Notes: generated by a model from the letters alone, not told the origin. Positions 9,748 to 19,096 are shown, counted from the first letter of the stretch. The stretch: DNA of 64,000 bases from Pseudoduganella plicata (GCF_004421005.1 NZ_CP038026.1:5704001-5768000); one strand, 5' to 3'. Made by a program: numbers and translations.

Positions 9748-10064
9748 TCAGCCACCCAGCGGCATCGTCACGAACCACCACGGTGCCGCGCCGCCGATCC
9801 GGTATTCGCGCCCGTCGTAGCGCAGCATCACGTGTTCGACTTTGGCGGCGCCGGCGCCGTTGCGCCGGATCCTGATACTGACATCTAGGTCGGCGCAGCC
9901 GGCGTCGCTGTGGCAGCGCAGGCGAAGGCGCGTACGCCTGGGACCAGCCGCCAGGGCGTGGTGTCGAGCGGCACGCCGTCCGCGCCGCCGCACGGACCCG
10001 ACCGGCAGGCGTTCAGGCTCAAGTCGGGCAGGTGGCCGTGTCGCGCTATCGTGCGCGCATGCAA
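9748..10064 (-). pseudogene. Possible small gene broken by a one-base frameshift
   Basis: On the minus strand the C-terminal part reads like protein (CADLDVSIRIRRNG, VEHVMLRYDGREYRIGG, APWWFVTMPLGG and a stop). Further upstream a coherent segment in another frame reads LNACRSG, then VPLDTTPWRLVP. Adding one base to the GGG at 9940-9942 joins the two. The best start is an uncertain TTG at about 10064. No family recognised. It may be a real conserved small protein with a sequencing error, a decayed gene or chance. Confidence 0.35.
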
Positions 10065-10106
10065 GCCATGCTACATTCGGCCTCGTTCGCAACGACGAGG
10101 GCACCG

Positions 10107-11510
10107 ATGCCGGACATTTCCGCTCTAGACCTGGCACGCATCCAGTTCGCATTCACGATGGCGTTCCACATCGTTTTCCCGGCACTGACGATCGGCATGT
10201 CCAGCTACCTGGCCGTGCTGGAAGCGTGCTGGCTACGCACGGGCCAGGCCGTGTATGTCGACCTGTATCACTTCTGGCTGCGCATCTTTGCCGTCACCTT
10301 CGGCATGGGCGTCGTGTCGGGCATCGTCATGGCCTACCAGTTCGGCACCAACTGGAGCTTCTTTTCCGAGTTCGCCGGCGGCATCACGGGGCCGCTGCTG
10401 GCCTATGAAGTGCTGACGGCATTCTTCCTCGAAGCGGGCTTTCTGGGCGTCATGCTGTTCGGCTGGACGCGCGTGGGACCGGGCCTGCATTTTCTCGCCA
10501 CCTGCATGGTGGCCGTCGGCACGCTGATTTCGGCAACGTGGATCCTGGCGTCGAACAGCTGGATGCAGACGCCTCAGGGCCACGCGATCGTCAACGGCCG
10601 GGCGGTGCCGGTGGACTGGCTGGCCGTCATCTTCAATCCGTCGTTTCCGTACCGGCTGGCCCATATGGGCACGGCTGCCTACCTGGCGACGGCACTGTTT
10701 GTCGGTGCCGCCGGCGCATGGCACCTGCTCAAGGGGCACGACAATCCGGCGGTGCGCAAGATGCTGTCGATGGCAATGTGGATGGCGTTGCTGGTCGCGC
10801 CCATCCAGGCCGTCATCGGCGACTTGCACGGGCTGAACACGGCGAAGCACCAGCCGGCCAAGGTGGCGGCGATGGAAGGGCACTGGCAGAACGAGGGCGA
10901 CGCGGCGCTGCCGCTGCTGCTGTTCGGCATACCGGACATGGCGGCGGAGCGCACCCGCTACGCCGTCGGCATCCCGCACCTGGGCAGCGTGATCCTGACG
11001 CACAGCTGGACCGGGCAGATTCCCGGCCTGAAGGAGTTCCCGGCGGACGAGCGGCCCAATGCGCTGATCGTGTTCTGGAGTTTCCGCATCATGGTCGGGC
11101 TCGGGCTGGCGATGATCGCCCTCGGGCTGTGGAGCCTGTGGCTGCGGCGCGGGGCGGCGCTGTACCGCCAGCGGCTGTTCCTGCGCTTTGCCGTCGTCAT
11201 GGGCCCAAGCGGGCTGCTGGCCATCCTGGCTGGCTGGGTCACCACCGAGGTAGGCCGCCAGCCGTGGGTTGTCTACGGCCTGCTGCGCACGGCGGACGCG
11301 GTTTCGCCTCACAGTGCCGGCTCGCTGGCGCTAACTCTTGCGCTGTTCGTCGTCAGCTACCTGTTCGTGTTCGGCCTAGGCATCGCCTACGTGCTGCGCC
11401 TGGTGCGCAAGGGGCCGCAGGCGTTCGACCTGCAGGCGTCGCCGTCGGGCGGGCCGGGCGCGGCGCGCACGCCGGCGCGGCCGCTGTCCGCCGCGGAGGA
11501 AGGGCAATGA
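10107..11510 (+). CDS. cydA: Cytochrome bd-type quinol oxidase subunit I, cyanide-insensitive (CioA) type
   Basis: A 467-residue integral membrane protein that, with subunit II, oxidises quinol and reduces O2 to water in the inner membrane. FTMAFHIVFPALTIG carries the axial haem His (residue 21). The region AKVAAMEGHW and the short Q loop before HLGSVILTHSW, with SWTGQIPGLKEF, are of the Cio type rather than E. coli CydA, which has a long Q loop. About nine transmembrane segments. The ATG at 10107 has GAGGGC upstream; further in-frame starts add an Arg-rich leader unlike the family. It overlaps cydB by 4 bases (ATGA). Confidence 0.94.
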   Translation: MPDISALDLARIQFAFTMAFHIVFPALTIGMSSYLAVLEACWLRTGQAVYVDLYHFWLRIFAVTFGMGVVSGIVMAYQFGTNWSFFSEFAGGITGPLLAYEVLTAFFLEAGFLGVMLFGWTRVGPGLHFLATCMVAVGTLISATWILASNSWMQTPQGHAIVNGRAVPVDWLAVIFNPSFPYRLAHMGTAAYLATALFVGAAGAWHLLKGHDNPAVRKMLSMAMWMALLVAPIQAVIGDLHGLNTAKHQPAKVAAMEGHWQNEGDAALPLLLFGIPDMAAERTRYAVGIPHLGSVILTHSWTGQIPGLKEFPADERPNALIVFWSFRIMVGLGLAMIALGLWSLWLRRGAALYRQRLFLRFAVVMGPSGLLAILAGWVTTEVGRQPWVVYGLLRTADAVSPHSAGSLALTLALFVVSYLFVFGLGIAYVLRLVRKGPQAFDLQASPSGGPGAARTPARPLSAAEEGQ

Positions 11511-12520
11511 GCATGGACGTCGACGTTTCCGTGATCTGGGCCGGGATCGTTTTCTTCGGCGTCTTCATGTACGTCGTCATGGACGGCTTCGATCTCGGTA
11601 TCGGCATGCTGTATCCGTTCGTGCCCGCGCGCGAGGACCGCGACACCATGATGAACACGGTGGCGCCGGTCTGGGACGGCAACGAGACGTGGCTGGTGCT
11701 GGGCGGCGCGGGCCTGCTGGCGGCGTTCCCCGTGGCCTACTCGATCATCCTGTCCGGCCTCTATCTGCCGCTGATTTTCATGCTGCTCGGGCTGCTGTTT
11801 CGCGGCGTCGCGTTCGAGTTCCGCTTCAGGGCACACGAGGGCGAGCGCCATATCTGGGACAAGGCGTTCATCGGCGGCTCGCTGGTCGCGGCGTTCTTCC
11901 AGGGCGTATCGCTGGGCGCCTTCCTGAGCGGCATCCGCGTCTCCGGCCGCAGCTATGCCGGCACCGTCGTCGACTGGCTGGCGCCGTTCCCGCTGGCGGC
12001 CGGCGTCGGCGTCATGATCGCCTATACGCTGCTGGGCTGTACCTGGCTGATCATGAAGACGGAAGGGCCGCTGCAGCAACGCATGATCGCCGTGGCGCGA
12101 CCGTTCGCGTGGCTGATGCTGGCGGCCATCGCCGCTGTCAGCGTCTGGACGCCGCTGCGTCATGCACAGGTCGCCGAGCGCTGGTTCAGCTTCCCCAATC
12201 TCGCCTTCCTGTCGCCGGTGCCGCTGCTCGTGCTGGCTGCGGTGTTCTTCCTGTTGCGCTCACTGAGGCGTGACCCGCACCGGCTGCCGTTCCTGATGGC
12301 GCTGGCGGTGATTTTCCTTGCCTATGCCGGCATGGCGATCAGCATCTGGCCGCATATCGTGCCCCCCTACATCACGATCTGGGAAGCGGCGGCGCCGCCG
12401 TCGAGCCAGAAATTCACGCTGGTCGGCACCTTGCTGATCCTGCCGTTCATCCTGCTGTACACGGGCTGGTCGTACTACGTCTTCCGCGGCAAGGTGCGCG
12501 CGGGGCAGGGGTATCACTGA
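11507..12520 (+). CDS. cydB: Cytochrome bd-type quinol oxidase subunit II (CioB type)
   Basis: A 337-residue membrane protein. It begins MSMDVDVSVIWAGIVFF and contains the family motifs MDGFDLGIGML, APVWDGNETWLVL and GVAFEFRFRA, plus the C-terminal IWPHIVPPYITIWEAA. It pairs with subunit I, whose stop codon its ATG overlaps. Subunit II has no haem of its own in studied bd oxidases; it stabilises the complex. Its own stop overlaps the start of the tiny DUF2474 gene (TGATG), so the three are one operon. Confidence 0.95.
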   Translation: MSMDVDVSVIWAGIVFFGVFMYVVMDGFDLGIGMLYPFVPAREDRDTMMNTVAPVWDGNETWLVLGGAGLLAAFPVAYSIILSGLYLPLIFMLLGLLFRGVAFEFRFRAHEGERHIWDKAFIGGSLVAAFFQGVSLGAFLSGIRVSGRSYAGTVVDWLAPFPLAAGVGVMIAYTLLGCTWLIMKTEGPLQQRMIAVARPFAWLMLAAIAAVSVWTPLRHAQVAERWFSFPNLAFLSPVPLLVLAAVFFLLRSLRRDPHRLPFLMALAVIFLAYAGMAISIWPHIVPPYITIWEAAAPPSSQKFTLVGTLLILPFILLYTGWSYYVFRGKVRAGQGYH

Positions 12521-12648
12521 TGGGTGGCGGACGCCTGTGGCTGCGCCGGCTGGGCTGGCTGGTCGTGCTGTGGGCGGTCGGCGTGGCCGCGCTGGGCGTT
12601 GTTGCGCTGGCATTGCGGCTGGCGATGCAGGCGGCGGGGCTGCGCTAG
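12520..12648 (+). CDS. DUF2474 small membrane subunit of the bd-type oxidase
   Basis: A 42-residue protein (begins MGGGRLWLRRLGWLV) with a single hydrophobic span of about 25 residues and a short tail ending AAGLR. Short WxxRLGWLV-type single-span proteins of the DUF2474 family are found directly after cioAB genes and are thought to play the part CydX plays in E. coli. Its ATG overlaps the cydB stop codon (TGATG), good evidence that it is translated. It is too short for most gene finders. Confidence 0.85.
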   Translation: MGGGRLWLRRLGWLVVLWAVGVAALGVVALALRLAMQAAGLR

Positions 12649-12787
12649 CCGCGGAGCAGCGCCTGACGGTGCAGTTTCGAGCGTATCCGGCCCCGCGCTG
12701 CCGGCGGCGACGTCAACCGTGCGACATGGGAGTGCTGCCAAGGCATAAACTTTCGCTGTGATTTTGTTAACCAGCGGAGAACTGCCA

Positions 12788-13468
12788 GTGCAGGGCCAGT
12801 CAGTACCTACGATTCAACCCGCGCCCACGGCGCCCGACACCGGGCGCAATGTCCCGCTGCCGCTGGCTTCCGAAGACCAGGCCAGGGCCGACCTGTACGC
12901 GTTGGCCGCGCGCCTGTTGCTGGCGCCGCCCGACGCGGCCCTGCTGGCCGACCTGGCCGCGGCCGATCCGATCCTGGGCAGCCAGGAAGAGCGTCCCCTG
13001 GAGGATGCCTGGGAAAAGCTCGTGCTGGCGGCCGGCATCACGGATGCCGACGCCGTCGCCGACGAGTTCAACGCGCTGTTCATCAGCCTGGGTACGCCGC
13101 CGCTCAATCCCTACGGTTCGCTGTACCTGTCCGGTTTCATGAACGATACGCCGCTGGCGCAGCTGCGCACCGACCTGGCCGCCCTGGGGCTGGCGCGCGT
13201 GGCCGGGGTGGCCGAGTTCGAGGATCACCTGGGCGCACTGTGCGAGACGATGCGCGTGCTGGTCATGCGCCGCACGCCTCTGGCGCGCCAGCAGCAGTTC
13301 TTTGAAGCGCATATCGGGCCGTGGCACGGCAAGTGCCTGGCCGATATGGAACAGGCGCCGGGCGCCGGCTTCTATCGCGTCGTGGCGGCGTTCGTCGCGG
13401 CATTCCTGACCATCGAAGCGCAGGCGTTCGCCGTCGACACCCCGTTCGACGAGGCCGCGCTGCCATAA
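12788..13468 (+). CDS. TorD/DmsD-family chaperone for formate dehydrogenase
   Basis: A 226-residue cytoplasmic, helix-rich protein (from GTG 12788). It has the TorD-type features EFNALFISLGTPPLNPYGSLYLSGFM and FFEAHIGPWHGKCLADMEQA. Such chaperones bind the Tat signal of a molybdoenzyme and hold it back until cofactor insertion is complete. The GTG at 12788 is favoured because GGAGA sits 7 bases upstream; another GTG at 12758 would add ten residues. It is the first gene of the formate dehydrogenase operon and 8 bases from the Tat-bearing small protein. Confidence 0.87.
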   Translation: MQGQSVPTIQPAPTAPDTGRNVPLPLASEDQARADLYALAARLLLAPPDAALLADLAAADPILGSQEERPLEDAWEKLVLAAGITDADAVADEFNALFISLGTPPLNPYGSLYLSGFMNDTPLAQLRTDLAALGLARVAGVAEFEDHLGALCETMRVLVMRRTPLARQQQFFEAHIGPWHGKCLADMEQAPGAGFYRVVAAFVAAFLTIEAQAFAVDTPFDEAALP

Positions 13469-13476
13469 GGACCATC

Positions 13477-13719
13477 ATGAGCGACATTCCCTGTAACGAC
13501 GACCAGCTGCGCGACGACCAACCGCGCGACGAACACCTGCGCACCCGCCGCGCCTTCCTGAAGGCGGCCCCGCTGGGCGCGCTGGCCCTGGTTGCCGGCG
13601 GGGCACCGGCCGCCGAGGTGGCGGCAGCCGCTCCCGTGCCCGCCGCGCCAACCACGTCGAAGGGCTATCACGAGACGGAACATATCCGCCGGTATTACCA
13701 GACCGCCGCCTACTGGTAA
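13477..13719 (+). CDS. Formate dehydrogenase region Tat-target small protein
   Basis: An 80-residue protein with a twin-arginine signal (TRRAFLKAAPLGALALVAGG, from about residue 23) and a short mature part ending TEHIRRYYQTAAYW. This is the small Tat-target family always seen before formate dehydrogenase large subunits; its job is unknown, perhaps a partner of the alpha subunit during export. AAGGA precedes the ATG. The large subunit follows after 66 bases. Confidence 0.88.
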   Translation: MSDIPCNDDQLRDDQPRDEHLRTRRAFLKAAPLGALALVAGGAPAAEVAAAAPVPAAPTTSKGYHETEHIRRYYQTAAYW

Positions 13720-13785
13720 ACACGCAACCGCACCACCGCCAGCCAGCCGCTCCGGCAAGCCAAGGATCAAAAGGTCACCACGAAC

Positions 13786-16608
13786 ATGTCCCTGCAAAAA
13801 ATCACTCGCGACGACGGACGCCGTCGCCGCCGCTTCCTGATCGGTGCCGGCATCACGGCCGGTGCCGGCGCGCTGGCGCGCCACCTGCCGCTGAACGTCA
13901 TGCAGCCGGCCGCCGCCGCGGACGCCGTGCCCGATGCACCCGTCAAAACGGAGATCAAGCACACGGTCTGCAGCCACTGCTCGGTCGGCTGCTCCGTCGA
14001 GGCGGTCGTCAGCAACGGGGTCTGGGTGCGGCAGGAACCGGCCTTCGATTCGCCGCTGAACATGGGGGCGCACTGTGCCAAGGGCGCATCCGTGCGCGAG
14101 CACGGCTTCGGCGAACACCGCCTGCGCTATCCGATGAAGCTGGTGAACGGCAAGTACACGCGCATCTCGTGGGACCAGGCCATCAACGAGATCGGCGACA
14201 AGCTGCTCACGCTGCGCCAGAAGTCGGGGCCGGACGCGCTGATGGTGATCGGCAGCTCGAAGCACAACAACGAACAGGCCTACCTGCTGCGCAAGTGGGT
14301 GTCGTTCTGGGGCTCCAACAACGTCGACCACCAGGCCCGCATCTGCCATTCGACCACCGTCGCAGGCGTCGCGCAGACGTTCGGCTACGGCGCGATGACG
14401 AACTCCTTCAACGACCTTCACTACAGCAAGGCCGTGCTGTTCATCGGCTCCAATCCCGCCGAGGCGCACCCGATCTCGATGCTGCACTTCCTGCACGCCA
14501 AGGAGCTGGGCGCGAAGATGATCGTCATCGACCCGCGCTTCACGCGCACGGCGCGCTTCGCCCACCACTATGTGCGCGTGCGGCCCGGCACGGATATCGC
14601 GCTGGTGTGGGGCATCGTCTGGCACATCTTCGCCAACGGCTGGGAGGACAAGAAATTCATCGAGGACCGCACCTACGGCATGGAAGAGGTGCGCAAGGAA
14701 GTGGCCAAGTGGACGCCCGAGAAGGTGTCGGACGTGACGGGGGTGCCGGAGGCGGCGGTGCGCACGGCGGCCGAGATGCTGGCGCTGAACCGCCCGTCGT
14801 CGGTGGTCTGGTGCATGGGCATCACGCAGCACCACGTGGGCACGGCCAATGTGCGGGCGCTGTCGATCCTGCAGCTCGTGCTGGGCAATATCGGCGTGCC
14901 GGGCGGCGGCGCCAACATCTACCGAGGCCACGACAACGTGCAGGGCGCCACCGACGTCGGCCCGAACGCCGATTCGCTGCCGGGCTACTACGGCCTGGCC
15001 GAAGGGGCGTGGAAGCACTTCGCCAACGCCTGGGGTGTCGACTACGAGTGGATCAAGAGCCGCTACGGCTCCAAGGAGCTGATGGAGAAGCCTGGGATTA
15101 CCGTGTCGCGCTGGTACGACGCCGTCAACGAGGAAGTCCAGTACATGGACCAGCCCAGCACCCTGAAGGCGGTGTTCTACTGGGGGCACGCGCCCAACAG
15201 CCAGACCCGCCTGCCGGACATGAAGGCGGCCATGCAGAAGCTGGACATGCTGGTCGTGATCGATCCGTATCCAAGCCTGACGGCGGCGATGCACGGACGC
15301 CAGGACGGCGTCTACCTGCTGCCGGCAGCGTCGCAGTTCGAGACGCAGGGCTCGGTGACGGCATCGAACCGCAGCATCCAGTGGCGCGAACGCGTGATCC
15401 AGCCGCTGTTCGAGTGCAAGACCGACCACGAGATCATGTACCTGTTCGCCAGGAAGCTGGGCTTTGCCAATGAGCTGTGCAAGAACATCAAGGTGGTGCA
15501 CAACGAGCCCGTGGTGGAGGACATCCTGCGCGAGATCAACCGTTCGTGCTGGACCATCGGCTACACCGGCTGCTCGCCCGAGCGCCTGAAGCTCCATATG
15601 GAGAACAAGCACACGTTCAACCCCACCACCTTGCGCGCCGATTACGGTCCGTGCAAGGGCGACTACTACGGGCTGCCGTGGCCATGCTGGGGCACGCCGG
15701 AAATGAAGCACCCGGGCACGCCGATCCTGTACGACCTGTCCAAGACCGTAGCCGAAGGCGGCTTGCCGTTCCGCGCCAACTGGGGCGTGGAACACGACGG
15801 CAAGTCGCTGCTGGCGGCGGACGGCTCCTTCAACAAGGGCAGCGAGCTCGATACGGGCTACCCGGAATTCGACCACGTGTTCCTGAAGAAGCTGGGCTGG
15901 TGGTCCGAACTGACCCCGCAGGAGCAGGCCCTGGCCGAAGGCAAGAACTGGAAGACGGACAATTCCGGCGGCATCATCCGCGTGGCGATCAAGCATGGCT
16001 GCGCACCATATGGCAATGCCCGCGCCCGCGCCCACGTGTGGAACTTCCCCGACCCCGTGCCGGTGCACCGCGAGCCGCTGCTGTCGTCGCGGCGCGACCT
16101 GGTGGCGAAGTACCCGACCTACGACGACAAGGCCAACTTCTGGCGCCTGCCCACGTTGTTCAAGTCCGTCCAGGCGGTCGACTTCTCGAAGGACTACCCG
16201 CTGATCATGACGTCCGGCCGCCTCGTCGAGTACGAAGGCGGCGGCGAGGAAACCCGCTCCAACCCATGGCTGGCCGAACTGCAGCAGAACATGTTCTGCG
16301 AAGTCAATCCGCAGGACGCGGCGCAGATCGGCGCCAGGGTAGGCGAATACATCTGGATCGAAACGCCGACGGGCGCGCGCCTGAAGATGATGGCGATGGT
16401 GACGCCGCGCGTCCCGCCGGGCATCGTCTGGATGCCGTTCCACTTCGGCGGCTGGTGGATGGGCGAGGACCTGGAAAAGCACTACCCGGAAGGCGGGGCG
16501 CCGGAAGTGCGCGGCGAGTCCGTCAACACGGGCTGGACGTACGGCTACGACGCCGTGACGATGATGCAGGAAACGAAGGTCTCGCTGTGCCGTCTGGCGC
16601 GCGCATAG
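13786..16608 (+). CDS. fdhA: Formate dehydrogenase alpha (large) subunit, cysteine type
   Basis: A 940-residue molybdenum/tungsten-bis-MGD oxidoreductase that oxidises formate to CO2. A Tat signal (RRRRRFLIGAGITAGAG, from residue 12) places it in the periplasm. One [4Fe-4S] cluster is bound by Cys62, Cys65, Cys69 and Cys97. The metal ligand appears to be Cys187 in ARICHSTTVAG, followed by the usual His, so this is a Cys enzyme and needs no selenocysteine. The C-terminal cofactor-binding domain is complete (GWWMGEDLEKHYPEG). The beta subunit follows after 17 bases. Confidence 0.94.
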   Translation: MSLQKITRDDGRRRRRFLIGAGITAGAGALARHLPLNVMQPAAAADAVPDAPVKTEIKHTVCSHCSVGCSVEAVVSNGVWVRQEPAFDSPLNMGAHCAKGASVREHGFGEHRLRYPMKLVNGKYTRISWDQAINEIGDKLLTLRQKSGPDALMVIGSSKHNNEQAYLLRKWVSFWGSNNVDHQARICHSTTVAGVAQTFGYGAMTNSFNDLHYSKAVLFIGSNPAEAHPISMLHFLHAKELGAKMIVIDPRFTRTARFAHHYVRVRPGTDIALVWGIVWHIFANGWEDKKFIEDRTYGMEEVRKEVAKWTPEKVSDVTGVPEAAVRTAAEMLALNRPSSVVWCMGITQHHVGTANVRALSILQLVLGNIGVPGGGANIYRGHDNVQGATDVGPNADSLPGYYGLAEGAWKHFANAWGVDYEWIKSRYGSKELMEKPGITVSRWYDAVNEEVQYMDQPSTLKAVFYWGHAPNSQTRLPDMKAAMQKLDMLVVIDPYPSLTAAMHGRQDGVYLLPAASQFETQGSVTASNRSIQWRERVIQPLFECKTDHEIMYLFARKLGFANELCKNIKVVHNEPVVEDILREINRSCWTIGYTGCSPERLKLHMENKHTFNPTTLRADYGPCKGDYYGLPWPCWGTPEMKHPGTPILYDLSKTVAEGGLPFRANWGVEHDGKSLLAADGSFNKGSELDTGYPEFDHVFLKKLGWWSELTPQEQALAEGKNWKTDNSGGIIRVAIKHGCAPYGNARARAHVWNFPDPVPVHREPLLSSRRDLVAKYPTYDDKANFWRLPTLFKSVQAVDFSKDYPLIMTSGRLVEYEGGGEETRSNPWLAELQQNMFCEVNPQDAAQIGARVGEYIWIETPTGARLKMMAMVTPRVPPGIVWMPFHFGGWWMGEDLEKHYPEGGAPEVRGESVNTGWTYGYDAVTMMQETKVSLCRLARA

Positions 16609-16625
16609 GAATACTTGGAGAAATC

Positions 16626-17306
16626 ATGGCAGCACGAATGAAATTCATCTGCGACACGGAGCGCTGCATCGACTGCAACGGCTGCGTCACGGCCTGCAAG
16701 AACGAGCACGAACTGCCGTGGGGGATCAACCGCCGCCGGGTCGTGACGATCAACGACGGCGTGCCCGGCGAGCGTTCCGTTTCCGTCGCCTGCATGCACT
16801 GCACGGACGCGCCGTGCCTCGCGGTCTGCCCCGTCAACTGCATCTACCACACGGAAGACGGCATCGTCCTGCACAGCAAGGACCAGTGCATCGGCTGCGG
16901 CTACTGTTATTACGCATGCCCGTTCGGCGCCCCGCAGTTCCCGGAAACGGGACTGTTCAACCATCGCGGCAAGATGGACAAGTGCACATTCTGCGCAGGC
17001 GGGCCCGAGGTGGATACCTCCGAAGCGGAGTTCAGGAAGTACGGCCGCAACCGCATCGCCGAAGGCAAGCTGCCGGCCTGCGCGGAAATGTGCGGCACCA
17101 AGGCCCTGCTGGGCGGCGATGCCGACACGGTCGCCAATATCTACCGCCAACGTGTGGAGACGCGGGGCTATGGCCCGGAGCTGTGGGGCTGGAAGATCGC
17201 CTACGGCCGGCCAAAGCGTGGCGGCGACATCAAGGCGCGGGGCGACCTGCCGCGCGAGAACCAGCAGGTCAGCGATGCCCAGAACGACCCGTGGAGGATC
17301 CCATGA
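16626..17306 (+). CDS. fdhB: Formate dehydrogenase beta subunit (4Fe-4S ferredoxin)
   Basis: A 226-residue electron-transfer subunit. Cysteine motifs CIDCNGCVTACKNEH, CMHCTDAPCLAVCP, CIGCGYCYYACPFGAP and the CTFCAGG...CAEMC set give four [4Fe-4S] clusters, as in FdnH/FDH3-type beta subunits. No signal peptide; family members are exported attached to the alpha subunit. There is no C-terminal membrane anchor, unlike E. coli FdnH, so contact with the cytochrome b must be direct. TTGGAGAA precedes the ATG. Its stop overlaps the next gene. Confidence 0.95.
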   Translation: MAARMKFICDTERCIDCNGCVTACKNEHELPWGINRRRVVTINDGVPGERSVSVACMHCTDAPCLAVCPVNCIYHTEDGIVLHSKDQCIGCGYCYYACPFGAPQFPETGLFNHRGKMDKCTFCAGGPEVDTSEAEFRKYGRNRIAEGKLPACAEMCGTKALLGGDADTVANIYRQRVETRGYGPELWGWKIAYGRPKRGGDIKARGDLPRENQQVSDAQNDPWRIP

Positions 17307-17518
17307 CGCGCCGCATCCTGACGGCGGTCCTGCTGCCGCTGGCGCTGTCCGGCTGCCTGGAAGTGAACCAGCATCCCGCCTGGAAGAAGGGCGAATATGC
17401 CGGCAAGACGGACAACCGCCATTTCCAGACGCGCTTTCACAATGACCGCCTGGCCTGGATGGCGACCATCATGAACCGCAACGCGAAACAGAACGAGTAC
17501 AACCGCGCCAACCCGTAA
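17303..17518 (+). CDS. Small putative lipoprotein in the formate dehydrogenase operon
   Basis: A 71-residue protein with a signal peptide and lipobox LSGC (Cys at about residue 19), followed by a charged segment (QHPAWKKGEYAGKTDNRHFQTRFHNDR) and the end NEYNRANP. No domain recognised. The ATG overlaps the fdhB stop (ATGA) and the cytochrome b gene follows, so it is almost certainly co-expressed with the enzyme. A periplasmic or outer-leaflet role in docking or assembly is possible. Confidence 0.8.
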   Translation: MTRRILTAVLLPLALSGCLEVNQHPAWKKGEYAGKTDNRHFQTRFHNDRLAWMATIMNRNAKQNEYNRANP

Positions 17519-17537
17519 GCGCAGCAGAGGAACCGTC

Positions 17538-18656
17538 ATGGACCACATCACATCAGCGCTGCGGCGAAGCATCTCCTTCCTTGCGGTTGCCGGCCTGCTG
17601 CTGGCCGCCTTGCTGGCCGCGCCGGCGCACGCCGGGGTACCGAACAAGGACGCCGTGCCGGCCTATGCGGAAGAGCAGACGATGCTGCAGATCGAAGCCG
17701 ATTCGCGCACGCCCGAACCCGGGCTGATGGCGCCCGCGTCGGGCCGCGTGCATATCGACCGCCATTATCTGGGGCAGTACGGTGCGACCGAGGGCAACGT
17801 CATCGTCCAGCGTGGCGGCAATACGTGGCGCGAGTGGCGCAACGGGCCCATCGCCACCGTGTCCGGCATGATCCTGGTGCTGGCGCTGCTGGCCATCTTC
17901 CTGCTGTACAGCGCGGTCGGGCCGGCCCGGCTGGACGCGCCCGAGTCGGGCCGCCGCATCCAGCGCTTCAGCCGGTGGGACCGGTGGGTGCACTGGGCCA
18001 CGGCCATCGCCTTCCTGCTGCTGGCGGTGACGGGGCTGATTATCCTGTTCGGCAAGGTGGTGCTGCTGCCGCTGCTGGGGCACGACATCTTCGCCGCCGT
18101 CGCCTATGTATCGAAATACCTGCACAACTTCGCCGGTCCCCTGTTCGTTGTCTGCTCCGTCGTGATGTTCGTCACCTTCCTGCGCCGAAATTTCGTGCGC
18201 CGGACGGACTGGGAATGGGTCAAGCAGGGCGGCGGCGTGATCACGCACAAGCACGTGCCGGCCGGTTTCTTCAACGCGGGCGAGAAAGCCTGGTTCTGGC
18301 TGGGCGTCACGTTGCTGGGGCTTGTCATGTCCATCAGCGGGCTGATACTCGATTTCGCCGTGGGGCAGACCCGCTACGTGATGCAGATCGCGAACTACCT
18401 GCACCTGGCCGGCGCCACGTTCTATATGGCCGCGGCCATGGGCCACATCTACCTTGGTACGCTGGGCACGCCGGGCGCGTACCGGGCCATGCGCGAGGGG
18501 CACGTGGACGAGGAATGGGCCCGCGCCCACCATTCGCTGTGGTACGAGGAAGTCCAGGCGACCGGGCAGGGCGCCGCAGCGCCCGCGCCTGGAGGACATC
18601 GTCGTCCCGCCTCTGGCCCCGTCTCCGGTCCGGGCAACGCACCACGAGGACACTGA
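17538..18656 (+). CDS. Formate dehydrogenase gamma subunit (cytochrome b)
   Basis: A 372-residue membrane protein. It has a cleavable signal (first about 31 residues, ending APAHA), a periplasmic segment of about 80 residues, one transmembrane span near 110-128, then the FdnI/FdoI-like four-helix cytochrome b starting RIQRFSRWDRWVHWATAI, with further haem-ligand candidates in VSKYLHNFAGPLF and ANYLHLAGATFYMAAAMGHIYLG. It takes electrons from the beta subunit and reduces quinone. The extra periplasmic segment is usual for this longer type. Confidence 0.92.
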   Translation: MDHITSALRRSISFLAVAGLLLAALLAAPAHAGVPNKDAVPAYAEEQTMLQIEADSRTPEPGLMAPASGRVHIDRHYLGQYGATEGNVIVQRGGNTWREWRNGPIATVSGMILVLALLAIFLLYSAVGPARLDAPESGRRIQRFSRWDRWVHWATAIAFLLLAVTGLIILFGKVVLLPLLGHDIFAAVAYVSKYLHNFAGPLFVVCSVVMFVTFLRRNFVRRTDWEWVKQGGGVITHKHVPAGFFNAGEKAWFWLGVTLLGLVMSISGLILDFAVGQTRYVMQIANYLHLAGATFYMAAAMGHIYLGTLGTPGAYRAMREGHVDEEWARAHHSLWYEEVQATGQGAAAPAPGGHRRPASGPVSGPGNAPRGH

Positions 18657-19096
18657 TGAAAGCACTGACGTTATTCACCCTGGGGGCGCTGACGCTGGCC
18701 GGCTGCGATAGCGGCCACCAGGCCGCCTCGGGAGGCGTGATCCAGACAAAGTTCCCCGGCCAGGTCACGGCCGGAGGCGGCACCAGCGGCGCTGTCATCG
18801 CGCACACCAGCCGCCCCGTTACCGATGCCACCTATGCCGGCGGCACCCCGGGGATCGCCGGCGGTTCCGGCGGCACGACGTCCGGCGCCGCCACGGCCGG
18901 CACCGTGCAGGAGTCCGGCCAGGGACCGTCACAGGGCACCACGCAACCGGACAGCGCCGGTCGTCCCGGCACCACGCTGCCGCCCGGCGACATGGGCAAG
19001 GCTGCCGCCCCGGCCGCAAGTGACGCCGCGGCAGGTGGCGCCGCCGTGCACCGCGATCCGGGCGCCGGCGCGGCCGAACCGACGAGGAAGCCATGA
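18656..19096 (+). CDS. Gly/Thr/Ala-rich putative lipoprotein
   Basis: A 146-residue protein with lipobox LAGC at residues 14-17 and a low-complexity mature part rich in Gly, Thr, Ala, Ser and Pro. Its ATG overlaps the stop of the cytochrome b gene (TGATG) and its stop overlaps the next gene (ATGA). No domain recognised. Such a disordered lipoprotein could act as a tether in the periplasm; this is only inference from composition and position. Confidence 0.75.
   Translation: MKALTLFTLGALTLAGCDSGHQAASGGVIQTKFPGQVTAGGGTSGAVIAHTSRPVTDATYAGGTPGIAGGSGGTTSGAATAGTVQESGQGPSQGTTQPDSAGRPGTTLPPGDMGKAAAPAASDAAAGGAAVHRDPGAGAAEPTRKP

Noticed and set aside
12661..12787. Sigma-54 promoter before the formate dehydrogenase operon
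   Set aside because: GG-N10-GC-like spacing can be forced around 12728-12745, but the TGGCAC and TTGC blocks do not match.
13372..16482. Minus-strand open frame of over 1000 codons opposite formate dehydrogenase
   Set aside because: It is the antisense of fdhA and its neighbours, with His/Arg/Val-rich nonsense composition.
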